Position numbers and translations under genes: made by a program
Notes under the pieces: generated by a model
The model's database searches: none
Seen by the model: only the letters and a program-made list of their open reading frames with translations
What the model was told of the DNA's origin: nothing
DNA from: G965233625 sp965233625
GTDB taxonomy: Bacteria; Planctomycetota; Planctomycetia; Pirellulales; Pirellulaceae
DNA: 64,000 nucleotides
Assembly: GCA_965233625.1 (NCBI GenBank)
Contig: OZ247499.1
Coordinates: 2,728,001 to 2,792,000 of the forward strand
Reading direction: 5' to 3'
Shown: positions 8,906 through 17,867 of the stretch, one piece after another
Position numbering within the stretch: position 1 is the stretch's first letter
How the letters are laid out: every line of letters begins with the position of its first letter

Positions 8906-11743
8906 ATGCTTTCTAGCCGTTTTTTGATGCTGTCCGTTTTATTGCTAGTGACAGCCACCGCCAACGCTGCCTCCCCGTCTGCATTTCCCATTTTCCAGAA
9001 CGACGTTCTGCCACCTGGCGGCGCCGGGAAGTGGCAATGGGTGCAGGGGGATGGCGAGCTGCGGTTGGATGCCCGCGGCCACTTGGTGCTGCTGGCGGAA
9101 AAGCCAGCGGCTGGTGGTGACAATCGAACGGGGGCAGTGATAGACCTGGGGCACGCCGGCTGTGAAAGCTTTGTGCTGGATCTTTCCATAGATCCCGCCA
9201 GCCAGATAAAGGGGCAGGGGTGCAACGGGCTGGACTGCGGAGTAACGGTCGGGCTGAAGGACCTGAAGACGCCGCCCAACCGCTTTGGCGCGCAGCAGCA
9301 AGGTTTGGCGTTGAACATCCGCGATCTTTCAGATCAAGCGGACTACGGCCTGTTCTTTCAAGGACGCGATTTAACGCTGCCGGTGGCGCCAGGTTCTGGC
9401 ACTGGCAATCCCCGCGCGTTCCGCCGTCACGATGGCTTTTATGACTTCCGCCTGATCGTCACGCCGCAGGGCGAAGGTTCGTTGCTTCGCGTCTATCACA
9501 CGCAATTCGTTACACCTGCCTGGGAAGGCCGGGTGGCAACGCGGATCACTGCTGGCAACATCGGCTTGTACGCCCGCCTTGCAGGCCGCGGCCCGGACGA
9601 TGTTGAAACGACTATCCGCGCACTCAGCTTACGCCCCCTGCCGCCTGAGATTGCAAGCCGCAAACTGACCGACGCAGAACAGGTGCTGTATGCCCTCAAC
9701 CTGGATCACCCCGGGCTGGAAGCCGTGCAGGCGGCAATGAAGAAGCAGGATATCCCGCAAGCCACCGCCGCGCTGGCGACGTATCTGCGGACCCGCAAGA
9801 ACGTCAACGGGCCGCAACTTCCCACCGCGCCGCTAACGGCCAAAGAGCAACGCATCGCCGACCTGATGACGCGGGACACCATCGAAGTCTACACCGGCGG
9901 CCCGCTGTTCCAGCATACGTTTGGCAAACCGTACGACTGGGCGGTCGATCCGTACGACACCGGCGGGCAATTCGCCATCTACAACAGCCGTATGTATCCC
10001 TGGCTTTACATGGGGCGTGCTTATCGTGCATCGGGCGAAGAAAAATACGCACAGACATTTGTCAGACAACTCAATAGCTGGCTGGATCAGATCCCCTTAC
10101 GCATCGTCGCAAAACCGGGTGGCAAACCATTTTTTATCGACGGCGCTTCGCTGGAGCCGCCTCTTCGCTTTACCGGCAACATGGGCCGCCGGATTGAACT
10201 TACCTGGTGGCAGGCGTTTGAGTGCTTCAAAACGGCAATAGAATTCGACGATGCTTCGTTGCTGCGGATGATGCAGTACTTTCAGCAGAACGCGCGGCTG
10301 GCAGCAAACCCTTCCATCTTTTACGCCTGGGACGATTCCGGCCTGCACCTGGCAACAGGACTGCTGCAATGCGCGCTGATGATGCCCGAGTGGCGTGAAG
10401 CCGGGCAGTGGAAAAGCACTGCGGTGAAGATGCTTCAGCAGACGCTCGACGCGCAGGTGCACAAGGACGGAACCCATGCATCGTTAAGCACCGGCTATGG
10501 ATGGGCGACCGTGGATTCGTACCGCAACGTGTTCGACATCTTCCGCCGCAATGGTCAGGCGCCGCCGGAGGAGATCCGGCAATCCATCCGCGGAATCGTC
10601 ATGGGCTATATGGGCATCCTGCGGCCAGACTTTGGCAACATCTCTCTGAATGACGGCGGATGGAGCCACGTGGACGACAAAGTACGCGACGCGTTGAAGT
10701 TGTTCCCAGGCGATCAGGAACTCGAATACTTCGCCACCCGCGGCGCCAAAGGACAGGCGCCCACCTGGACCTCGCGATACTTCCCCAACGCCGGCTGGTA
10801 CGCGATGCGAACCGGCTTTGGTCCGCGTGAAAAGATGCTGCTGATGGATGGCGGACCTTTTGGCGCCAGTCACGGCAAGCAGGATGCGTTGCATCTGGTC
10901 CTCGCCCTGGGCAACCACTTACTACTGCGCGACGGCGGCCGCGGAGACTATACGCAAAAACCCGCTTCGCAATGGGCGTCGAAGACGCTTGCCTTTAACA
11001 CCATCACCCCTGACTATGCATTACAGGACCGTACCCACCGTTACGAGCACGAGAAACATGTCGGCATGCATCCACCCCAGCGGCCGTGGATCTCCAACAA
11101 GCACTTTGACTACGGTCGCAGCCAGTACAACGCCGGATGGTTCAAACCGGGACAACATATCCACGGTCTGCACACACGGCACGTCGTGTTTCTTAAGGGC
11201 CAAGATCCACCTACCACCGGCTACTGGCTGGTGATCGACCAGATTGAACCTGCGGACGACAAGCCACACACGTGGCGCCAGCCGTGGCATCTGGGCGCTA
11301 ATTCCTTTCAGATCGACCCGCAGGAACAATCCGTCACAACCGAAGGCGCCGGCGCCGGCCTCAAGATTCTGCCCGTCTGTCAATCTACAGAACTGACCGT
11401 GCAAAGCATCAAAGGCCAGACCCAGCCCGCGATGCAGGGTTGGCAAGTGCACGGTTCAGAATCCAGGCCGCACGCCGTTCCTGTGCATAGCTGGACCACC
11501 CGCCAACCGACGACGATCGCCTGGTTATTGCTGCCACGTCAACCCGGGCAGAAGCAGTTCGAAGTCCAACGCGTTGCCAAGGTCCAGCACAATCAACAGC
11601 GATTGCGTTTTACCGTGGTAAGAGCCGACGGCGGTCGCGATGAGGTGCAGATTACAAACGACGAAGCACGCAGCGTGAAGATATCCAGGTTTGGAAAGAC
11701 GGGAAAAATCGAGGCGGAACTACAATCACCAGCCCTCCCATAG
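8906..11743 (+). CDS. Heparinase II/III family polysaccharide lyase, secreted
   Basis: 945 residues with a signal peptide (residues 1-22). The N-terminal 250 residues look like a beta-rich module (a concanavalin/DUF1080-like laminin-G fold is possible). From about 260 on there is an alpha/alpha-toroid region and then a heparinase II/III-type C-terminal beta domain, seen from WYAMRTGFGPREKMLLMDGG, GASHGKQDALHLVLALGN and HTRHVVFLKG. In this family a His near SHGKQD and upstream Tyr/Asn/His residues carry out beta-elimination on uronic-acid polymers such as alginate, heparin or ulvan-type chains; substrate cannot be told from sequence. No clear ribosome site precedes the ATG. The gene is flanked by a 40-bp exact direct repeat. 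Confidence 0.85.
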   Translation: MLSSRFLMLSVLLLVTATANAASPSAFPIFQNDVLPPGGAGKWQWVQGDGELRLDARGHLVLLAEKPAAGGDNRTGAVIDLGHAGCESFVLDLSIDPASQIKGQGCNGLDCGVTVGLKDLKTPPNRFGAQQQGLALNIRDLSDQADYGLFFQGRDLTLPVAPGSGTGNPRAFRRHDGFYDFRLIVTPQGEGSLLRVYHTQFVTPAWEGRVATRITAGNIGLYARLAGRGPDDVETTIRALSLRPLPPEIASRKLTDAEQVLYALNLDHPGLEAVQAAMKKQDIPQATAALATYLRTRKNVNGPQLPTAPLTAKEQRIADLMTRDTIEVYTGGPLFQHTFGKPYDWAVDPYDTGGQFAIYNSRMYPWLYMGRAYRASGEEKYAQTFVRQLNSWLDQIPLRIVAKPGGKPFFIDGASLEPPLRFTGNMGRRIELTWWQAFECFKTAIEFDDASLLRMMQYFQQNARLAANPSIFYAWDDSGLHLATGLLQCALMMPEWREAGQWKSTAVKMLQQTLDAQVHKDGTHASLSTGYGWATVDSYRNVFDIFRRNGQAPPEEIRQSIRGIVMGYMGILRPDFGNISLNDGGWSHVDDKVRDALKLFPGDQELEYFATRGAKGQAPTWTSRYFPNAGWYAMRTGFGPREKMLLMDGGPFGASHGKQDALHLVLALGNHLLLRDGGRGDYTQKPASQWASKTLAFNTITPDYALQDRTHRYEHEKHVGMHPPQRPWISNKHFDYGRSQYNAGWFKPGQHIHGLHTRHVVFLKGQDPPTTGYWLVIDQIEPADDKPHTWRQPWHLGANSFQIDPQEQSVTTEGAGAGLKILPVCQSTELTVQSIKGQTQPAMQGWQVHGSESRPHAVPVHSWTTRQPTTIAWLLLPRQPGQKQFEVQRVAKVQHNQQRLRFTVVRADGGRDEVQITNDEARSVKISRFGKTGKIEAELQSPALP

Positions 11744-11828
11744 CGTATTTTCTTGCATATTCTGACCGAATAACTATCTGCAGCGAGAAAGAGAAGCAGA
11801 CGCCTAAAAACAGATCACTTCGTTATTT

Positions 11829-11868
11829 GCCAAGAACCTCGTGCGAAATCATGCTGGAATCTTAACAC
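11829..11868. repeat. 40-bp direct repeat, right copy
   Basis: Exact copy of 8757-8796. Read on the minus strand it recreates the start of the MBL hydrolase (codons for MISHEVLG) but runs into a stop one codon later, so it is a dead fragment. It lies between the heparinase-like gene and the EF-hand gene. Confidence 0.97.
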
Positions 11869-11934
11869 GACCGCATCCTCTCGGGCATGCAAAATTTCGC
11901 GTTACACGTTGGCCCTATTCTTCCTTCCCAGGAA

Positions 11935-13512
11935 TCACTGCTCGGCGGCGGTGCTGGCCTCTTCGGCGGTAATCAGACCGTCTTTATCCTGATCTAACTG
12001 TCGGAACTGCTGTTCACTAGCGAGAAATTCGCCGGGAGAAACGGCGCCGTCGCTGTTCCGGTCCATCGCGGCGAACCAGGGCGGCCCGGCAGTGTGGCTC
12101 TGGTCCAGTAATGAACGGGGAGATGCGTTGGATACGACAAAGCGCAACTGCCGTGGCACAGACGCCAGCGCTGCATCGCCATGACGCACTGCGCCAGCCG
12201 CTTGTAGCGAATCCCAGCTTTGCTTCCTTTCGGTCGCCGAAAGTGCGCCATCGTTATTGCGGTCGAGGCAGGCGAATAAAGCGGCGCCGTAATCGACAAC
12301 CGCCAGCGTGCATTGAAAACGCAGCGCGTCAACGATCAGATCGCGCCACTTCTGGGCTTCGACGGGACTGATGCGGGAGTCGTGATTGGCGTCGGCAAGC
12401 CGGGCGAAGCGTTCGAGTTCTACGCGGTTCACCAGACCTTCCAGCGCCGTCGTTGGAACAGGCGCCTGGTCTCCGCCCGCCAGTTCGCTGAACTGCCCGG
12501 CTAGTGCGGTGATGTGTCCGATGGCTGCGGTCTGTGGTTCCCATCGCCCATGAACGCGGACGTCGCAACCGACGCAAGACGCCCGGAACGCGGCGCGTTT
12601 TGCTGTGCATTCGCCAGTGCATTCTCGCAGCACTACACCCTGTGGTGAGACGCGAATTTCCAGAACGATCGCCGGCGGTGACAATCGCCAGCGGGCAAGT
12701 TCATCCAAGTCGATCGCGCCATCGCGATTACGATCAAGAGCAGCGAACCGGGCGCCCTGCGGCGCGAACTCATTCGCCTGCAACAACCCGTCGCCGTTCT
12801 TGTCCAGTTCTTTCATCAGCGTCCGCACCCAGCTTGGGTCGCCCGTTGCGGGGAGGACCATCACGGGACACCCGTCGGCAAGCCTCCCTGGTTCGAGTAG
12901 CGTCGTTGCCTGCGAGCCGGGATAACTAGTCAAAGGCAGCAGTTCCGTGGCGCTGACTAGACCGTCGCCATCGGAATCCAATTCTGCCAGGCGAAGGGCG
13001 CCTGCCTCGACTGCATCGCGAGTCCACGGTTTACTGGCAGGAAGCTGCATCGCCTTCAACATCGCCGCGTTCAACTCGACACTAGAAGGCGAAGCGGCCA
13101 GCGCGACAAAGCAACCCGCCGTAACGCCGGACTTCTTGTAGTACGACTCAAGCCCGCGCACCGTTACCACGCCGTTGTCGTCGAGCGATTCCCCGGTTAC
13201 TGCGGCCGCCGAGGGTACAACACGCCCGCTCGCAAGCTGACGCCAGCCAAACGGCGTCGGCAAAATAGCCTCTTGAGCAGTGAGCTGGCCATCGCGGTCG
13301 TGATCGTAAAATTGCAGCAACCGCGTCAGCACGCCGCGACGCGCGGTTACTGCCGGTATACCTTCGATGCTGATCCGCAGGCGCCAGCGAGCAGCCACGT
13401 TTTTAGAGACAACAATCAGTTCCAGGTCATCGGCCGGTTCGCTGCCTTGGGCCAAGCTGGTGGAAAACAGGACGATGAGTGCGAAGAAGATCTGCGGGCT
13501 TCTGATTGTCAT
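11935..13512 (-). CDS. Secreted multi-EF-hand protein
   Basis: 525 residues with a signal peptide (residues 1-23). I count about eight EF-hand-like loops, for example DHDRDGQLTAQE, DSDGDGLVSATE, DKNGDGLLQANE, DRNRDGAIDLDE, DRNNDGALSATE, DRNSDGAVSPGE and DQDKDGLITAEE; one (DANHDSRISPVE) lacks the central Gly. These should bind calcium outside the cytoplasm. It is the last gene of a six-gene minus-strand operon, and its ATG overlaps the TGA of the DUF1501 gene by 4 bases, which predicts translational coupling. EF-hand proteins often accompany DUF1549/DUF1501 genes in planctomycetes; the joint function is unknown. Confidence 0.88.
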   Translation of the reverse strand: MTIRSPQIFFALIVLFSTSLAQGSEPADDLELIVVSKNVAARWRLRISIEGIPAVTARRGVLTRLLQFYDHDRDGQLTAQEAILPTPFGWRQLASGRVVPSAAAVTGESLDDNGVVTVRGLESYYKKSGVTAGCFVALAASPSSVELNAAMLKAMQLPASKPWTRDAVEAGALRLAELDSDGDGLVSATELLPLTSYPGSQATTLLEPGRLADGCPVMVLPATGDPSWVRTLMKELDKNGDGLLQANEFAPQGARFAALDRNRDGAIDLDELARWRLSPPAIVLEIRVSPQGVVLRECTGECTAKRAAFRASCVGCDVRVHGRWEPQTAAIGHITALAGQFSELAGGDQAPVPTTALEGLVNRVELERFARLADANHDSRISPVEAQKWRDLIVDALRFQCTLAVVDYGAALFACLDRNNDGALSATERKQSWDSLQAAGAVRHGDAALASVPRQLRFVVSNASPRSLLDQSHTAGPPWFAAMDRNSDGAVSPGEFLASEQQFRQLDQDKDGLITAEEASTAAEQ

Positions 13513-14786
13513 GTCAACTCTTTGATTAGCCTGGCTTCCGGGGCGGCAATGCGGATCGGCCGGTCAACGTTCGACTGATTCTGCAACGTGTGATCGATGC
13601 CTGCCGCGTGGCAGATTGTGGCAATGAGATCTGGCGGTGCGTACGGTTGGCTTTCCACCTGGGCGCCGTCCTTGCTGGTCTTACCTACTACCTGCCCGCG
13701 ACCTACCCCACCGCCCGCCAGCACGGCAGCCCAGACTCCGGGCCAGTGATCCCGTCCCTGGTTGCGGTTGATTGTGGGCGTGCGGCCGAACTCGCCCATG
13801 CAGACAATCAGCGTCGACTCCAGCATGCTGCGGGACGAAAGATCTTCAAGCAACGACGCGAAGGCGGCATCGAGTTGCTGTGTGAGCGTCCGCACGCGGT
13901 TGAAGTTGTCGCTGTGCGTATCCCAGCCATCCAGCGAAACTTCCACGAACGAAACGCCGCGTTCCACCAGACGCCGCGCCAGCAGGCAACCTTGCCCGAA
14001 TACGCCGGCGCCGTACCGTGCGCGGTCGCGGTCAGCTTCCGCCGTCAGGTCAAAGGCGGCAACGGCCTGAGGATGCATGGCGCCAATGGCCCGGTTCGCC
14101 GCCGACTCAAATTGACTGGCAAGAGGATGGCGGTGACTAGCCACGAATCCGCGGTTCCACTCTTTCAACAGCTGCATCTGTCCAGGTGCGGCCGGCTCTC
14201 CCTCGCTGGGTCGAAGATCCTTCACCACCAGATCGCTAACGGCCTTCGCATTCTTCCCGACGTACATGGGAGCACTGGCCGGACCGAGAAACCCGTTGCC
14301 CGGAAGGTCACGGGCCACAGGCGGCGTGATGCTGATGTAACCAGGCAGCAGCCCACCGGCGCCGGCAATCCTACTGGTGACCAGTGCGCCAGCGGAAGGA
14401 AAATCAATGCCTGCCTGCGGCACGTAGCCGGTGCGGATCAGATGCGCCGCCCGGTTATGGTCGCCCTCGCGCGATTGCATCGACCGCACGATTGCTATGT
14501 TTTCCGTATGCCGGGCTAGGCGTGGCAGATGTTCGGAGATACGGACACCGGGCGTCGCCGTGCTGATCTCGCGGAACGGGCCGCCGTTCTTATGCGCCGG
14601 TTTCAGATCCCACAGATCAATTGTAGCGGGCCCGCCGTTGAGCCAGAGCAGGATCACATGTTTAACGGGTGCGCTGTGGCTTGCTTCCGTAGCACTCAAT
14701 TGACGCAGCCAGGGCAGATGTGCCGCGCCGGTGACGGCAGAGGCGCAGGCGCCCAGAAAGAACCGGCGGCTTAAGCCTTTCAACAT
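13509..14786 (-). CDS. DUF1501 family exported protein
   Basis: 425 residues from the ATG at 14786, which has GAGGAG at good spacing; the frame extends to 14852 but without such a signal. The N-terminus carries SRRFFLGACASAVTGAAHL, a twin-arginine export signal. The core has ILLWLNGGPATIDLWDLKP near the start, then GRDHWPGVW and THSDNF, all typical of DUF1501, a branch of the alkaline phosphatase/sulfatase-like superfamily with no proven reaction. Its stop overlaps the EF-hand start by 4 bases and it lies 43 bp after the DUF1549/1553 gene, its usual partner. Confidence 0.92.
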   Translation of the reverse strand: MLKGLSRRFFLGACASAVTGAAHLPWLRQLSATEASHSAPVKHVILLWLNGGPATIDLWDLKPAHKNGGPFREISTATPGVRISEHLPRLARHTENIAIVRSMQSREGDHNRAAHLIRTGYVPQAGIDFPSAGALVTSRIAGAGGLLPGYISITPPVARDLPGNGFLGPASAPMYVGKNAKAVSDLVVKDLRPSEGEPAAPGQMQLLKEWNRGFVASHRHPLASQFESAANRAIGAMHPQAVAAFDLTAEADRDRARYGAGVFGQGCLLARRLVERGVSFVEVSLDGWDTHSDNFNRVRTLTQQLDAAFASLLEDLSSRSMLESTLIVCMGEFGRTPTINRNQGRDHWPGVWAAVLAGGGVGRGQVVGKTSKDGAQVESQPYAPPDLIATICHAAGIDHTLQNQSNVDRPIRIAAPEARLIKELT

Positions 14787-14829
14787 AGGGTTGGCTCCTC
14801 TTTTCGCGTGCTGGAGCGTCCAGCGCGGT

Positions 14830-16377
14830 TTAGTGGTTTGTGTTGAATTCAATCGTGTTTATCAGCAGCCAGAAAACAGCGCCGTAGCGCCGCGCGCGGG
14901 AAGACGCATCGTCGCGCCAGAGCCCCGCCTTACGCAGACCGGTGCGTTCCTGCGACTGCGGCGGCCGGCCAAGTGTGGCCAGGAATAGCGTTTCCATGCA
15001 CGCCTGTTCCGTCATAAACGGCGCCGCTGCCATCGCGGCGATCGTGGCGTTTCCGTTTGCAGTTGTAAGCTGCCGGGTGATGTCGCCATTCATCAGCGTT
15101 AGTGCCTGCGTCACGCCGCGACGCGCATCACCTTCCACCTGAAACTGGCGGATGAACTCCTGCCGTTGCTGGGCTAGTTCGCGTCCGTCAAATCCTTCGC
15201 TGGTAAGCGGCAGACCGGCAGAGAGGCGAAGGCTGTCAAATATCTGTTCACCGTCGAGGGCCCGGACCGGCGCTAGTGCAACCTGCGGCGACTTGGCGCT
15301 AGCCGGTTCTGCCCGTGTTGACGGCAGCTGATAAGGCTTTGAAAGCACGATCGCCCTCACCAGTTGCGGGTAATCGAAACCGCTGCGGGCGAACGCACTG
15401 GCGAGCTGGTCGAGCAGCGATGAGAGCGGCGTCTCTTCGCGGTTGGTGGAAGTGACGCTGTCGACGAGGGGCGCCCCACAAAGATCCGCCCAGGTCTGGT
15501 TGACCGCCTGTTTTGCAAAGTACGGGTTGCCGGTGGTGGTCATCCAGCGGGCGAACAGGTCTCTGCCGTTTTCTTTTTCCGTTCCTCCCGGTAGCTGCCC
15601 GCCGGTGAAGAGCGCTGCATTGACGCGGCGGTTTGCGCCAGGAATCTCAATCGAATCGCCGCCGGCAGAGTCGTTCGTGCGTGTCGTGAAGAACGCGGCA
15701 GTCTGCCAGAATTGAACTTGAGTCCAACGCTGACTGGGATGATCGTGACACCGAGCACAGGACAGATCAACGCCGAGGAAACCGCTGGCAGCGTTACCGG
15801 CCATTTGCGCGGGACTGTGATCGTTCGCCTCGATCAACGTCCGCGGCAGCGCCGGCCCGTTAGATTGCCGTGGCGCCGTTGTGTACGGAACCGCCACTAG
15901 ATCGCCGGCAATCCGGTTCAGGGGGCGGCCCGCCCGCAACTGCGTGGCGATCCAGAGTTCGGTATCGCCGGCCAGATACTGGTACGGCTCAACAGCCGTC
16001 TGCGGAAACCAGCGCATGCGGAGCAAGCGTGCAGAGCGATTACAGAACGCCGCGCCGCGCGATAACCGGTCGACAACTCTCCGGCGGCGGTCCGGGTCGT
16101 CGCTGGCAGTGAACTGCCTAATTTCGGCGACACTTGGCAGCCGCCCGGTCAGATCCAATGTAATCCGCCGCAGAAACGTGGCATCGCTACATGCCTGCGG
16201 CGCCATCTCACGCGACTTCCAGTGCGTCTGGAATTCCCGGTTGATCGTCTTCACCATTCCCTCCAGCGACGTCTCCGCAGAGCGGCTAGAGGCGGGAAAG
16301 GCTGTCAGCGCAAGCAGCGCAGCGACCGCGGTCCACACTGCGCGGCCGGTAGGTGTCAGTTGCACGGATGGAATCAT
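14830..16377 (-). CDS. DUF1549/DUF1553 exported protein
   Basis: 515 residues with a signal peptide (about residues 1-34). The DUF1549 part shows FLRRITLDLTGRLPSVAEI and, about residue 210, the cysteine motif CARCHDHP, a CxxCH sequence resembling a heme site. The DUF1553 part follows with ARWMTTTGNPYFAKQAVNQTW and a degenerate tail. At 515 residues it is shorter than many family members (700-1000). Its start overlaps the stop of the DUF1559-like gene by 4 bases. The combination with DUF1501 downstream is a classic planctomycete pair. Function is unproven; an extracellular redox or polysaccharide role has been suggested for such clusters. Confidence 0.92.
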   Translation of the reverse strand: MIPSVQLTPTGRAVWTAVAALLALTAFPASSRSAETSLEGMVKTINREFQTHWKSREMAPQACSDATFLRRITLDLTGRLPSVAEIRQFTASDDPDRRRRVVDRLSRGAAFCNRSARLLRMRWFPQTAVEPYQYLAGDTELWIATQLRAGRPLNRIAGDLVAVPYTTAPRQSNGPALPRTLIEANDHSPAQMAGNAASGFLGVDLSCARCHDHPSQRWTQVQFWQTAAFFTTRTNDSAGGDSIEIPGANRRVNAALFTGGQLPGGTEKENGRDLFARWMTTTGNPYFAKQAVNQTWADLCGAPLVDSVTSTNREETPLSSLLDQLASAFARSGFDYPQLVRAIVLSKPYQLPSTRAEPASAKSPQVALAPVRALDGEQIFDSLRLSAGLPLTSEGFDGRELAQQRQEFIRQFQVEGDARRGVTQALTLMNGDITRQLTTANGNATIAAMAAAPFMTEQACMETLFLATLGRPPQSQERTGLRKAGLWRDDASSRARRYGAVFWLLINTIEFNTNH

Positions 16378-17366
16378 GGCGCTGTAACTTGTTGGTTTGG
16401 TGTGTCATTTCGCCCAGTCCCTGCGGCGTAGTCGCCGGAGGTGATCAATTCGCCATCTGCGATCGACACCAGCGCGACCATCACTTCCTCATCGAGCCCC
16501 CTACGAAGACGCTTCACACTGCCATCGGCGAACGATGCATTCGCGAATCCACGATGAAAGCCGTAAATCGAGCCGCCATTGGAACAGTTCACCGCGCAGG
16601 GGCCGAACGCCTTCGCGCCCGTCGCATCGTACGACCGCAGGTGATTCCAGACGGGCGCCGACCAGTTGCCGAAACTGATGACCGGCACAAGCGGCCTGCC
16701 ATTCTTTTCACGGCTACGATCCGTGATAAGTTTGCCGGCTCTCCACTGGTCCGGCTTTCCTGCCATCTCCACAATCAGCAGCGAGTTGGAAAGGCCATCG
16801 GTAATATCCGTCAACCTTACCGCATGCCCGGCCGTCACCCGCGAGCCGCCGTAATGCCGCCCCGGAGACGCCATCGCGCCACGGTAAAGCTGTTCCGCCT
16901 TGTTGCGGAAAAGGTACGCGCCGGCGGAAGCCACATAGTCGGTTGCGGCGCCATGAAACGGGTCGCCGCTGGGATCAAGCAGTTGCACCTCGCGCCGTTG
17001 CCGCGGCGTTGCGGGGCAGGTGAACGCTGCAATGTGCGTTTCTCCCGCTTTACGGTTGGCGGCAGCCCACCAGTCTTTGCTGAAATCGTATTGATCGTAG
17101 ATCTTCTGCCGATCGACGTATGGCAGCACTTGAATATTCCACCCGGTAAACGGACGCCGCCGGTTTGCTGGCAACGTCTGATTGTGTGCGCGGGCGTAAG
17201 CGAGACAACTGCGGCCCGTCAATTGCAGATGACTTTCGCACGTAACAGCCCGAGCATCCTCCCGCGCGCTGAGCACCAGCGGCGCGGCAAGCGCTGCCAG
17301 TGTCAGGCAACCTGCCAGTAGCAGCAATACTTCGCCCAACTGAAACCTGAATACCTGGACGGTCAT
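16374..17366 (-). CDS. DUF1559-like pseudopilin-type protein, variant N-terminus
   Basis: 330 residues from the ATG at 17366, which has AAAGGAG six bases upstream. One N-terminal membrane helix (VLLLLAGCLTLAALAAPLVL) replaces the usual GFTLVELLVVIAIIG pseudopilin leader, so it is unlikely to be processed by prepilin peptidase in the usual way. The rest follows the DUF1559 plan: TGWNIQVLPYVDRQKIYDQYD, TDYVASAGAYL, a GLSNSLLIVEMAG segment and the C-terminal FADGSVKRL (H-x-DG box). It is the third gene of the operon and overlaps the next start by 4 bases. Confidence 0.85.
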   Translation of the reverse strand: MTVQVFRFQLGEVLLLLAGCLTLAALAAPLVLSAREDARAVTCESHLQLTGRSCLAYARAHNQTLPANRRRPFTGWNIQVLPYVDRQKIYDQYDFSKDWWAAANRKAGETHIAAFTCPATPRQRREVQLLDPSGDPFHGAATDYVASAGAYLFRNKAEQLYRGAMASPGRHYGGSRVTAGHAVRLTDITDGLSNSLLIVEMAGKPDQWRAGKLITDRSREKNGRPLVPVISFGNWSAPVWNHLRSYDATGAKAFGPCAVNCSNGGSIYGFHRGFANASFADGSVKRLRRGLDEEVMVALVSIADGELITSGDYAAGTGRNDTPNQQVTAP

Positions 17367-17388
17367 TTCCGCTCCTTTCGCCATTGGC

Positions 17389-17808
17389 TCACAGCTTCCA
17401 GGGAGGCAGCTCGTTTTCGCCGGCAGAGATCGTGACGGCAAAGCCGTTCGCATCCGGCTTGGCGTAGCGGCCTTTCAGCTTGTCCGGGCTGGGACCGCGC
17501 GGGTTCTCTGGCCAGATTGCCGTGACAATGTATTCACCGGCGGGAGCACCATCGCCCGTCACATAAGTTGTGGCAACGAAGGAGCCATCCTCGGCGGTGG
17601 TCGCAAACGGTTTGTTTCCTTTGGTCATCCCGGTATCACTCTGCGGATGAAACACCAGGATCACACCCCCGGCTGGCTCGCCTTCCACAGTCACCGATCC
17701 GCGAACCGGGTACACTTCGACTTCCTGATAAGAAGGAGCGCATCCAGCAAAAACCAGCAGCAGTCCGGCGACCGCTGCGACAAACGTAAATCCCAGACGC
17801 ACATTCAT
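17389..17808 (-). CDS. Small lipoprotein with carboxypeptidase-regulatory-like (Ig) fold
   Basis: 139 residues. The lipoprotein signal ends in VFAGC. The mature part (VYPVRGSVTVEGEPAGGVILVFHP ... ATTAEDGSFVATTY ... GEYIVTAIW) matches the small transthyretin-like domains that nearly always accompany DUF1559 genes in planctomycetes. It sits between two DUF1559-type genes, 59 bp after one and 22 bp before the other. No ribosome site is obvious. Role unknown; probably a surface-anchored partner of the pseudopilin-like proteins. Confidence 0.85.
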   Translation of the reverse strand: MNVRLGFTFVAAVAGLLLVFAGCAPSYQEVEVYPVRGSVTVEGEPAGGVILVFHPQSDTGMTKGNKPFATTAEDGSFVATTYVTGDGAPAGEYIVTAIWPENPRGPSPDKLKGRYAKPDANGFAVTISAGENELPPWKL

Positions 17809-17867
17809 AAATATTGTTCAAGCCGTAAGTACACGGTTCACAGACACAGAAGAAGGATCGCGACGAA

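Noticed and set aside
8757..11868. 40-bp repeats as a transposon target duplication
   Set aside because: No transposase or inverted ends at the borders, and 40 bp is far too long for a usual target duplication; another recombination mechanism is more likely.
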